This document shows, in pieces, positions 11,100-18,744 of a stretch of DNA of 64,000 nucleotides. The notes beneath the pieces were generated by a model. That model ran no database searches, was not told the DNA's origin, and saw only the letters and a list, made by a program, of their open reading frames with translations. Source of the DNA: an uncultured Pelagibacteraceae bacterium (GTDB taxonomy: Bacteria > Pseudomonadota > Alphaproteobacteria > Pelagibacterales > Pelagibacteraceae). The stretch's first letter is position 1; every line of letters starts with the position of its first letter. The translations under genes were made by a program, and so were the position numbers. Location of the stretch: assembly GCA_902618485.1 (NCBI GenBank), contig CACNAR010000001.1, positions 155,024 to 219,023 on the forward strand, written 5' to 3'.

Positions 11100-12044
11100 T
11101 TAATTTAATTTCTTAGGTACTTTGAAAACAACGTTTTCTTTAATTATCTCGACCTCGTCTATGGACACTATAAATTTTTTTTTTAAATTCTCTATGAAAT
11201 TATCTACAAGAATTTCTGGCGCAGAGGCCCCAGAAGAAATTCCTATAGTCTTAGATTTTTCAATTAAGTCATAAGGTATTTCGCTTTGGGAATGGATAAG
11301 ATGAGTATTATCACAACCTGATTTTTTTGCGACCTCAACAAGCCTCACTGAATTTGAGGAATTTCTACTTCCAATTACAAAAAATATATCACAATTTTTT
11401 GCGATATTTTTTACAGCCATCTGTCTATTTGTTGTTGCATAACATATATCTTCTTTATGTGGTTCTCTAATACTTGGAAATCTATCTTTTAAAATACTAA
11501 TTATACTTTTTGTATCATCTACTGATAAAGTTGTTTGAGTTACAAAAGCTAATTTTTTTTTTTCTTTAAATTCATATTTTTTTGCATCATCTTCATTTTG
11601 AATAAGATCTATTGATCCTTCTGGTAATTGTCCCATTGTTCCAACAACCTCAGGATGGTTCTGGTGTCCAATTAAAATTAAGTGATAACCCGATTTATGA
11701 AGATTTTCAGCTTCACGATGAACTTTTGATACTAACGGACAAGTAGCATCCACATATGTCATTCTGTAACTTTCAGCTTCAAAGGGAACTTTTTTCGGAA
11801 CCCCGTGCGCAGAAAAAATTACAGGTCTAGTTTTATCTTTAATTTCTTCAAGCTCCTCAACAAATATAGCCCCTTTCTTTTTTAAATCGTCAACTACAAA
11901 TTTATTATGAACAATTTCATGTCGAACGTAAACTGGCACACCGTATTTTTTAATGGCCTTTTCAACAATTTCAATAGCTCTCTCTACACCCGCACAAAAT
12001 CCTCTTGGCGCAGATAGTAAAATTTTTATTTCTTTATTTTTCAT
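11100..12044 (-). CDS. ispH: 4-hydroxy-3-methylbut-2-enyl diphosphate reductase
   Basis: Last enzyme of the MEP isoprenoid pathway, making IPP and DMAPP with an iron-sulfur cluster. The three cluster cysteines are visible in GFCAGVERA, DATCPLVSKVH and EDICYATTNRQ. The catalytic Glu region is not singled out here. The open frame could begin at a TTG nine bases earlier; the ATG is preferred because it gives the standard N-terminus just before the cluster motif. It overlaps the end of blh by 11 bases. Its place right behind the carotenoid genes links precursor supply with retinal synthesis. Confidence 0.96.
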   Translation of the reverse strand: MKNKEIKILLSAPRGFCAGVERAIEIVEKAIKKYGVPVYVRHEIVHNKFVVDDLKKKGAIFVEELEEIKDKTRPVIFSAHGVPKKVPFEAESYRMTYVDATCPLVSKVHREAENLHKSGYHLILIGHQNHPEVVGTMGQLPEGSIDLIQNEDDAKKYEFKEKKKLAFVTQTTLSVDDTKSIISILKDRFPSIREPHKEDICYATTNRQMAVKNIAKNCDIFFVIGSRNSSNSVRLVEVAKKSGCDNTHLIHSQSEIPYDLIEKSKTIGISSGASAPEILVDNFIENLKKKFIVSIDEVEIIKENVVFKVPKKLN

Positions 12045-12969
12045 TTTTTTCAATTAAATATTCGAGCAATATATGCGGAAAAGTTAAAGACGCCAAACCT
12101 ATAAATATTAATTTCAAAATTGCACTGTCTAAATTGTAATTATTATTTAAAAAATAAAGACCTATTAAACAAAAAATACCAGTTAGGATAGTTAAAGGGG
12201 TAGCTTTTTTAATAAAAACTAAAAGTCCATTCTTTAAACTTCCTTGATCAAGCTCAGTGATTAATGAAATACTATGTCTTATAGAATGTAAAAAACAAAA
12301 ATAAATTGTGAAGGCTATTAATGGAGAGAAATGCATATTTATGATTATTATCGAGAAATAATCAAAAAAAATTGTAAATTTCTTTAATTCAAATTTTTTA
12401 AAAAATAAAATAATGCTAGATAATGCACTAAACACAATCCCAATTATCAAAAAATTGTTATTTTCGATCACATTTAAACTTTGATAAAATGTCTCATTTT
12501 GGATTAATAGTAATTTGAATATAGAAACGGTTTCATTAAAATTAAAATACAGTGGTGCCAATATTACCAAAGACCCTTTAAGAAAAAATAAAAATTGATT
12601 TAAATATGAATTATTATCAATTAGAAATTGAGTATCTTCTTTTCCAAAATGAAATGAGGCAACAATTAAAAAAGCAATAAGCACTACTGTTGGTAAAAGT
12701 ATCCAAAAAATTATAATTGTTACCGCAAGCAGAAAATAGGTTGTATAAAAAGTGATTATATTATTTATTTGGAAAATTTTTAGAAGCTTCCTTCCCTTTA
12801 TATGATCCAAAGAACCATGTGATACACCAATTATTAAAATTAATAATAAACAAATTAATGGAGAAATACTTAGATTGTAAGCTTTTATAAACGGTAGAGA
12901 AACAATATTACAAAATAAAAAAAAAATAAAAGAATGTTTAAAGTTAATTTTCTTAATCTGTATAGTCAT
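12034..12969 (-). CDS. blh: Beta-carotene 15,15'-dioxygenase, Brp/Blh family
   Basis: Integral membrane oxygenase that splits beta-carotene into two retinal molecules, the chromophore of proteorhodopsin. The family's conserved histidines, which bind iron, are seen in GVSHGSLDHIKG, ASFHFGKEDTQF and FLHSIRHSISL. About eight hydrophobic helices fit the 311-residue protein. A TTG six bases upstream of the ATG could also serve as start. It follows crtY in the retinal operon. No rhodopsin gene is present in the window, so the opsin must be encoded elsewhere. Confidence 0.92.
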   Translation of the reverse strand: MTIQIKKINFKHSFIFFLFCNIVSLPFIKAYNLSISPLICLLLILIIGVSHGSLDHIKGRKLLKIFQINNIITFYTTYFLLAVTIIIFWILLPTVVLIAFLIVASFHFGKEDTQFLIDNNSYLNQFLFFLKGSLVILAPLYFNFNETVSIFKLLLIQNETFYQSLNVIENNNFLIIGIVFSALSSIILFFKKFELKKFTIFFDYFSIIIINMHFSPLIAFTIYFCFLHSIRHSISLITELDQGSLKNGLLVFIKKATPLTILTGIFCLIGLYFLNNNYNLDSAILKLIFIGLASLTFPHILLEYLIEKNEK

Positions 12970-12975
12970 TATCAA

Positions 12976-14043
12976 TTAGTCAAATAAAGCTCTAATAAAT
13001 ATCAATTTTGGCATTTTAAAAATTATACTTAAATCCTCTAAAAAATTACTTTTATTTGATAGAAATTTTATAGCAGTCTTTGGTGAAGTCTTAAACATCC
13101 TAAAAAATATATCAGACATCTTTTCAGGATTTTTTTCAAGAACACGTAGAAAAATTTCATCCAAAAATTGATATTTTCTATTTATTTCAAATTTTTTAGC
13201 ATTTGTAATATTATCAATATTCTCCCTAATATACTTGCTGTGTTCTTGTATATTTAAAAAAGTATATCCAGTGCTTAATCTTGTCATTCCACCAGCTGTT
13301 CCAATATTAATTTTATTTTTTTCATTTTTATTTAATGGATAAAACAGGGGTATTGCTCCCTCTTCTTTATAAGTAATTTCGTAATTTTTAATATTTAAAT
13401 TATTTTTAATATAATTGTTGATTTGATTTTCATAATCTTTTTGTGAATTGTCATTCATTTTTGATAACCAAGTTGTTTCTACTAAAGCTCTATTTTTTGT
13501 GTATGGTAATGTATAAAAAAAATGCACGCTTTCTCTTTGTTCACAATCAAAATCCATGAGGTTAAAAATTTTTTCGTCGAAAATATCATTGTCTGTTTTT
13601 ATTTCTACTCCACAAAAATGTTGCCAAAGATTTAGATGGTTTTTTTTTATATTCGGCACACTATTAAAAACTAAAGAATTTTGCTTGTTAATCTCTTTTA
13701 TATTTTTAAAAAAGAAAATATTTTCGTTTTTTTTTAGTTTGTACTTAATTTTTTCATAAAATAAACCACTATCAATGCTTTGATATGGAAAATTTTTACA
13801 TTTTAAATAATTTGTTTTACCTGGGATATTAACTGAAAAATTCTCCCAATTTTTTTTTACACAATCGTCAAAGTTATGAGGTGTTACTTTCCAAAAAGAC
13901 CAAGTCTTATCTCGTTTATATTCTTCCCTGGGTTCAATAATTGCTAAAGTTTTATCTTTTAATTTTTCATGAATTTCTAATTCATAAGCAAGAGATAATC
14001 CTGCACAACCACCACCGATAATTATATAATCAAATTCTTTCAT
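12976..14043 (-). CDS. crtY: Lycopene beta-cyclase
   Basis: FAD-dependent cyclase closing both ends of lycopene to give beta-carotene. The Rossmann motif IIIGGGCAGLSLAYELE opens the protein, and EPREEYKRDKTWSFW matches the lycopene-cyclase signature with conserved Trp and Asp. A second cofactor-binding stretch, NIGTAGGMTRLSTGYTF, is typical of CrtY. At 355 residues it is slightly shorter than many CrtY proteins. Its start overlaps crtB by 14 bases, showing tight coupling in the operon. Confidence 0.93.
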   Translation of the reverse strand: MKEFDYIIIGGGCAGLSLAYELEIHEKLKDKTLAIIEPREEYKRDKTWSFWKVTPHNFDDCVKKNWENFSVNIPGKTNYLKCKNFPYQSIDSGLFYEKIKYKLKKNENIFFFKNIKEINKQNSLVFNSVPNIKKNHLNLWQHFCGVEIKTDNDIFDEKIFNLMDFDCEQRESVHFFYTLPYTKNRALVETTWLSKMNDNSQKDYENQINNYIKNNLNIKNYEITYKEEGAIPLFYPLNKNEKNKINIGTAGGMTRLSTGYTFLNIQEHSKYIRENIDNITNAKKFEINRKYQFLDEIFLRVLEKNPEKMSDIFFRMFKTSPKTAIKFLSNKSNFLEDLSIIFKMPKLIFIRALFD

Positions 14044-14881
14044 TTAAATCTATTTCCTCATTTATCAGAATGTGATCATGCTGAATTTGATCAGCATTTT
14101 TATTAATTAGATATAAACTGATTAAGTCAAAAATTGACAGAAAAGTTTCCAATATTTTTTCAATATTTGAGACATAAATCTTTCCTGATCTTTGATAGTT
14201 CTCCAAGTTTTTTTTTTTTAAAATTTTATATCCTATTTTTCTATACACTCTTCTAGCGACCAATATAGAAAAACGGAAACTTATTGGTATGTTTTTTATT
14301 GCATAAAAAGAATCTTGATAATAACGGTTCGCAAGATTAACAGTTGAGGAGATCTTTTCAAAATTTTTCTCAATATAAAATCTATTATTTTTTGAGTCTT
14401 CTAGGACATCTCTAGATATATTTGTTAATTGCATTGCTATTCCTAAATCAATAGCTGACTTGAGAGAACTTTTTTTTGTTACATTTAAAATTTTTGCCAT
14501 CATTAAGCCAACAGTCCCAGCTACTCTATATGAATAAATTAATAAGTCTTTTTTTGAATTTATTTCAACTTTTTCTTTGATATCTGATCTAATACCAGCC
14601 AATAAATCTTGAACTATTTTTATGGATATGTTGAATTCCTCTATGATACCCCACATATTTTTTATAATAAGGTTATCAAATTTTTTTTGATTAAAGTCAT
14701 TTTCAAATTCTGCAAATTTTTTTTCTTTGATCTCTATCTCGTCTTTATCGTCTGCAATATTGTCTGCAACTCTACAAAAATCATATAATACAGAACATTT
14801 TTTAAGTGTTTCCCTTGGTAAAAAAAAACCGGCCCAGTTAAATGACTTAGCATAAACAGACAAATAACTCTTATCAGACAT
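14030..14881 (-). CDS. crtB: Phytoene synthase
   Basis: Condenses two geranylgeranyl diphosphates into phytoene, the first committed step to carotenoids. Both Asp-rich substrate-binding motifs are intact: DFCRVADNIADD near residue 30 and NISRDVLEDS near residue 155. The squalene/phytoene-synthase fold fits the 283 residues. The ATG overlaps the crtI stop and crtY begins before crtB ends, so the genes are translationally linked. The geranylgeranyl diphosphate synthase that would feed it (crtE) is not in the window. Confidence 0.95.
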   Translation of the reverse strand: MSDKSYLSVYAKSFNWAGFFLPRETLKKCSVLYDFCRVADNIADDKDEIEIKEKKFAEFENDFNQKKFDNLIIKNMWGIIEEFNISIKIVQDLLAGIRSDIKEKVEINSKKDLLIYSYRVAGTVGLMMAKILNVTKKSSLKSAIDLGIAMQLTNISRDVLEDSKNNRFYIEKNFEKISSTVNLANRYYQDSFYAIKNIPISFRFSILVARRVYRKIGYKILKKKNLENYQRSGKIYVSNIEKILETFLSIFDLISLYLINKNADQIQHDHILINEEIDLNERI

Positions 14882-16341
14882 TATAAAATTTTATCTAACA
14901 CTTTAGCTGACGATAGTACGCCTGGTACACCAGCCCCTGGATGTGTTCCAGCTCCAACAAAATAAAGTCCATCGTATATTTCAGATTTATTATGAAATCT
15001 AAAATAAGCAGATTGCGTAAATTTTGGTTGAATTGAAAAGCCAGATCCATACTTTGTGTTTAAATCTTTTTCAAAGTAGTCTGGTGTTAAATAAAAATCT
15101 TCAACAATATTTTCACTTAAGTTTGGCATAAGATCCTTTTCCATTTTTTCAATTACCAAATTTTTCATCTTTTCTCCCTGAATAGACCAATTAATTTTAG
15201 ATTGATTATTGGGAACTGGAACAAGAACATAAAAACAATCCTGTCCAGCAGGAGCCATAGTTTTATCAGTAGCAGAGGGTCTATGAAGATAATAACTTAT
15301 ATCAGCATTTAATTTTTTATTCTCAAATATGTCATCGAGATGTTCTTTATACTTATTTCCAAATTTTATCGTGTGATGTTCAACATTTTGGTAAGTTTTT
15401 TTTGTTCCAAAATAATAAACAAATAATCCCATAGAGTATTCCATCCTTTCTCTTTTCCATTTGAACATCATTGAATTTTTTGAGTTTCCATTAAGCAATT
15501 TTTCATAAACTGCAGGTGGGTCGGCATTACAAATAACATTATCAGCTAAAATATTAGTATCATTATCAAGTCTGACACCAGTTATTTTATTTCCGTTTGA
15601 AATAATTTTTTCTACTTCATGACCCTTTATGATCTTAATATCAACTTCGTTCATAAGTTTCTCAAAACCTTTAATAATATTACCTGTCCCACCCATTGAG
15701 TAATGAATCCCCCATTTTTTCTCTAAATATAAAATTAACCCATAAATAGAAGTAGTTGTAAAAGGATTTCCCCCAACTAAAAGAGGATGCATACTTAACA
15801 TTCTTCTTAGTTTTTCATTTTTTATAAAAGATGAAACTAACGAATAAACTGATTTATAACTTTTAAGTTTTAGAAGTGAAGGAAGTTGCCGCATCATAAA
15901 AAAAGGTTTATCAAAAGGAACATCCGCAAGTTCTAAAAAACCCTTGTCAAAAATTTTTTTTGTAAAACTTACTAATTTTTCATATCCCTCAACATCATCT
16001 TTACTAATTTCTGCAATTTGTTTCTTCATTTCAGTTTCATCACCTGAGTAATTAAATTTTGAGTTATCCTCAAAAATAAATTGATACCAAATTTTAAGAG
16101 GGGAAAGTTCTATATAATTTTTTGAGTCTTTTTTAAACAATTTGAATAACTCATCAATTAAATAGGGTGCAGTAATAACGGTGGGTCCACCATCGTAAGT
16201 GAAACCATTTTTTTTAAAAACTCTTGCTCTACCACCAAGATCAGGATGTTTTTCAACTAATGTTACTTGATGACCCTTAGCTTTTAATCTTAGAGCTGCA
16301 GCAATACCGCCAAAACCTGAGCCTACTACAATAGAATTCAT
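14881..16341 (-). CDS. crtI: Phytoene desaturase (CrtI type)
   Basis: FAD-dependent desaturase converting phytoene to lycopene. The dinucleotide-binding motif VVGSGFGGIAAALRLKAKG is at the N-terminus, followed by the expected EKHPDLGGRA. The C-terminal flavin-contacting signature YFVGAGTHPGAGVPGVLSSA is strongly diagnostic of CrtI. Length 486 residues is normal. It heads the retinal genes crtI-crtB-crtY-blh and starts 39 bases after the ATP synthase b subunit gene on the same strand, so it may be read from the ATP synthase transcript. Confidence 0.96.
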   Translation of the reverse strand: MNSIVVGSGFGGIAAALRLKAKGHQVTLVEKHPDLGGRARVFKKNGFTYDGGPTVITAPYLIDELFKLFKKDSKNYIELSPLKIWYQFIFEDNSKFNYSGDETEMKKQIAEISKDDVEGYEKLVSFTKKIFDKGFLELADVPFDKPFFMMRQLPSLLKLKSYKSVYSLVSSFIKNEKLRRMLSMHPLLVGGNPFTTTSIYGLILYLEKKWGIHYSMGGTGNIIKGFEKLMNEVDIKIIKGHEVEKIISNGNKITGVRLDNDTNILADNVICNADPPAVYEKLLNGNSKNSMMFKWKRERMEYSMGLFVYYFGTKKTYQNVEHHTIKFGNKYKEHLDDIFENKKLNADISYYLHRPSATDKTMAPAGQDCFYVLVPVPNNQSKINWSIQGEKMKNLVIEKMEKDLMPNLSENIVEDFYLTPDYFEKDLNTKYGSGFSIQPKFTQSAYFRFHNKSEIYDGLYFVGAGTHPGAGVPGVLSSAKVLDKIL

Positions 16342-16380
16342 CTTAATAATCTATAGTTTTTTTAAAAAATTGTAAGAAAA

Positions 16381-16878
16381 TTATGAATTAATTTTTTTTA
16401 ACTCTTCTTTAGTCTCTTCTAAATTTTTTTGAAATAAATTATCGAGTTTAGACTTATCAACGGATGTGGTTATAATTTTTTTAACAGAGTCTACTGCGAT
16501 TTTTACTGATGCATCCTTTATTTCTTTAATCGCTAACTCTTTCATTTGAACTATTTTGTTTTCTGCAGATGCTTTTTTAATTTCTGAGGACTTATGGAAT
16601 TTATCATTAAGATCTATTATTAATTTATCGCTATCTTTTTTAGCCTGTTCTAAAATTTCATTTCTTACAGATTGTGCAGTATCAAGTTTACTCTGAGCAT
16701 TATTTAATAAATCCTTTGCCTCTTTTCGAAGTTTTTCACTCTCATCAATTTCATTCTTTATATCAGAAATGAGTTTATTTAATATTTCATTTATTTTTTG
16801 TGGCACTTTTAAATAAACCAAACCACCAAAAAAAATAAAAAAAGAAACTGCCACCCAGAATGTTGAGTCAATTACCAT
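16381..16878 (-). CDS. atpF: ATP synthase F0 subunit b
   Basis: Peripheral-stalk subunit b: one N-terminal transmembrane helix (FWVAVSFFIFFGGLVYL) and a long charged coiled coil of about 130 residues. The open frame reaches 36 bases further upstream, but a strong Shine-Dalgarno (GGAGG, positions 16887-16891) eight bases before this ATG selects MVIDSTFWVAV as the N-terminus and gives 165 residues. It overlaps the b' gene by 11 bases. It is last in the F0 operon and sits directly before crtI. Confidence 0.93.
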   Translation of the reverse strand: MVIDSTFWVAVSFFIFFGGLVYLKVPQKINEILNKLISDIKNEIDESEKLRKEAKDLLNNAQSKLDTAQSVRNEILEQAKKDSDKLIIDLNDKFHKSSEIKKASAENKIVQMKELAIKEIKDASVKIAVDSVKKIITTSVDKSKLDNLFQKNLEETKEELKKINS

Positions 16879-17458
16879 AGTATTTGCCTCCATTTTTCCT
16901 GTATAAATCGTCAACTATAGCTGAAATACTACTGTTGTTAATTTCAGTGCCTATCAAATTTTTAAGTATCTCTGAGGATGTTTCAATTGCGATCTTATTT
17001 ATTTTTTCAGGAGCACTTTTCCTAAGCTGTTCAATCTCAGTTTCAGCTTTTTTGATTTCTTCATCAATTTGTTTTTCTAAAGTATCTCTTTTGATATTAA
17101 TATTTTTAAGCGTTTTTTCTCTAGTCTCATTAAAAAGATTTTTTGACTCAAGTTTACTTTTTAAAATTATATCATCATATTCTTTTAGCTTTAATTCACT
17201 ATTTTTCCTCTGCTTATCCGCAGCCTCAATGTTTTCTTGTATTTGTGATTTCCTTAATTCTAAGTTTGCACTAATTTTTGGTAGTATAAGCTTAGATAAA
17301 ACAATATACAGAATACCAAAAACCAATGTAAGCCAAAAAATCTGTGAAACCCAAAATTCAGGATCTAATTGAGGCATACCACCACTTTCAGCTGCAAAAA
17401 CCTCTTTTGAAAAAAAGAGGTATAGAAATATTAACTGAAAAAAATATTTTCTAATCAT
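16868..17458 (-). CDS. atpF': ATP synthase F0 subunit b' (second b-type subunit)
   Basis: Second, diverged b-type stalk subunit typical of alphaproteobacteria and phototrophs; it pairs with b as a heterodimer linking F0 to F1. After the helix (about residues 33-58, VSQIFWLTLVFGILYIVLS) comes a long coiled coil. Unusually for this type of subunit, a signal-peptide-like segment precedes it (basic start, hydrophobic core, EVFAAESGG), ahead of the family's normal opening MPQLDPEFW. The ATG is three bases inside a TTG-opened frame. Length is 196 residues. Confidence 0.93.
   Translation of the reverse strand: MIRKYFFQLIFLYLFFSKEVFAAESGGMPQLDPEFWVSQIFWLTLVFGILYIVLSKLILPKISANLELRKSQIQENIEAADKQRKNSELKLKEYDDIILKSKLESKNLFNETREKTLKNINIKRDTLEKQIDEEIKKAETEIEQLRKSAPEKINKIAIETSSEILKNLIGTEINNSSISAIVDDLYRKNGGKYYGN
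16887..16891 (-). promoter_or_regulatory. Strong Shine-Dalgarno of atpF
   Basis: GGAGG on the minus strand, eight bases before the third in-frame ATG of atpF. It lies inside the end of the upstream coding frame and decides the start of subunit b. Most genes in this window have only weak or no visible Shine-Dalgarno sequences. Confidence 0.75.
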
Positions 17459-17463
17459 CAAAT

Positions 17464-17691
17464 TTAAAACGCAAATAGAATGATTAATGCAACTACCAAA
17501 CCAAACAACCCAGTTGCTTCTGCGAGAGCAAATCCTAAAAGCAAATTAGGAAATTGTTTTTGTGCTGCAGAAGGGTTTCTCATTGCCCCTGAAAGATAAT
17601 TCCCAAAAATTATCCCAATTCCAACACCGGCACCAGCTAAAGCGATTGCTGCTAAACCTGCCCCGATCATTTTTGCTGCTTCTAATTCCAT
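17464..17691 (-). CDS. atpE: ATP synthase F0 subunit c
   Basis: Proton-translocating ring subunit, 75 residues in two helices joined by a polar loop (RNPSAAQKQFP). Glu58 in ALAEATGLFGLV is the ion-binding carboxylate. The Gln found in the first helix of sodium-type c subunits is absent at the matching position, supporting proton use. The N-terminal helix is glycine-rich (GAGVGIGIIFG), as needed for ring packing. A near-perfect Shine-Dalgarno precedes the start, fitting the high copy number of c per complex. Confidence 0.97.
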   Translation of the reverse strand: MELEAAKMIGAGLAAIALAGAGVGIGIIFGNYLSGAMRNPSAAQKQFPNLLLGFALAEATGLFGLVVALIILFAF

Positions 17692-17696
17692 TATAT

Positions 17697-17703
17697 CCTC
17701 CTT
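17697..17703 (-). promoter_or_regulatory. Strong Shine-Dalgarno of atpE
   Basis: AAGGAGG on the minus strand, five bases before the atpE ATG. It is the best ribosome binding site noticed in the window and would favour overproduction of subunit c within the polycistronic message. Confidence 0.8.
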
Positions 17704-17709
17704 TGTTAT

Positions 17710-18444
17710 TTAATGGTGTAAATTTAATGCATCATTTAAATAAATGCATGTTAAAATTGCAAAAACATAAGCCTGAAGAAAAGCAACTAAGATCTCCAAA
17801 CCAGTTAGTGCAACAGAAAATGTTAGAGGAAGCCATCCTCCAACTATCCCAAGGCTTATTACAAAGCCCCCGAAAACTTTCATCATTGTGTGACCTGCCA
17901 TCATGTTAGCAAAAAGTCTTACCGATAAACTAATAGGTCTACTTAAATATGAGATTATCTCTATAACAACTATCAAAGGCAATAAAACAATGGGAACTCC
18001 GCTTGGCACAAAAAGTTTTAAATAACCAAATCCATGTTTTATAAAACCAATAATTGTTACACCAATGAATATGAATGCAGCTAAAACAAATGTTACTATT
18101 ATATGACTAGTGACCGTGAAGGTATAAGGTATCATTCCAAACATGTTACAAAAAAGAACAAACATGAATAATGAAAATATAAAAGCAAAATAAGGTTTTG
18201 CCTTAGATCCTGCTGTATCGCTGATCATTTTAGATACAAATGTGTAGCTTAATTCTGCTAATAGTTGAATCTTACCAGGTAGCATAGAATTTTTTTTAGC
18301 CCCTAAGTTAAAGATTACGAGAATTGCAAGGGAACTAACTATCATAAACAAACTTGCATTTGTAAATGAGATATCGAAGGCTCCGATTTTTATTTCTGGC
18401 CCAATTCTGTAAACTTCGAATTGAGTCATTGGATTTGCTGCCAT
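17710..18444 (-). CDS. atpB: ATP synthase F0 subunit a
   Basis: Membrane stator subunit with the two proton half-channels. The essential arginine is Arg176 in SLSVRLFANMMAGH, facing Glu58 of the c ring. About six hydrophobic segments span the 244 residues. Starts with MAANPMTQFEV, typical of alphaproteobacterial AtpB. It is second in the F0 operon after atpI. The F1 genes are not in the window, matching the split F0/F1 arrangement common in alphaproteobacteria. Confidence 0.97.
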   Translation of the reverse strand: MAANPMTQFEVYRIGPEIKIGAFDISFTNASLFMIVSSLAILVIFNLGAKKNSMLPGKIQLLAELSYTFVSKMISDTAGSKAKPYFAFIFSLFMFVLFCNMFGMIPYTFTVTSHIIVTFVLAAFIFIGVTIIGFIKHGFGYLKLFVPSGVPIVLLPLIVVIEIISYLSRPISLSVRLFANMMAGHTMMKVFGGFVISLGIVGGWLPLTFSVALTGLEILVAFLQAYVFAILTCIYLNDALNLHH

Positions 18445-18455
18445 AAATTTTACAT

Positions 18456-18731
18456 CTATTTTTGCATATTTTTTGCTGATCTAATCACATTTGTAATACC
18501 TGCGATTACACCTACAAAAAAAAAAATTAAAATTAACCATGGTTTAGTACCAAAGGTATTGTCTAAAATAAACCCAATAATTGTCCCTAAAGCAACTGCA
18601 GATACTAATTCTGTACTTAGCTTAAAAGCTGAGCCAATAGGCGATGAATTCTGCTTTTTGTTTTCATTGTCTTTCTTTGAGAGTTTTTTTTTTGCAATTT
18701 CTAAGCGAGTTTTGAACTGATTTTTAGACAT
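18456..18731 (-). CDS. atpI: ATP synthase-associated protein AtpI/AtpZ
   Basis: Small membrane protein of 91 residues with a basic, charged N-terminal third and two transmembrane helices (ELVSAVALGTIIGFILDN and PWLILIFFFVGVIAGI). This matches the AtpI/AtpZ family placed first in F0 operons, which aids c-ring assembly or cation supply. It lies 11 bases upstream of atpB and 13 bases downstream of smc, so the F0 operon may be co-transcribed with smc. Confidence 0.9.
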   Translation of the reverse strand: MSKNQFKTRLEIAKKKLSKKDNENKKQNSSPIGSAFKLSTELVSAVALGTIIGFILDNTFGTKPWLILIFFFVGVIAGITNVIRSAKNMQK

Positions 18732-18744
18732 CTGATTATTTTAA

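Noticed and set aside
16884-17372. 162-residue open frame antisense to atpF'
   Set aside because: Mirror of a coiled-coil gene rich in Lys/Glu/Ile; translation is low-complexity Ser/Phe/Leu and no start context supports it.
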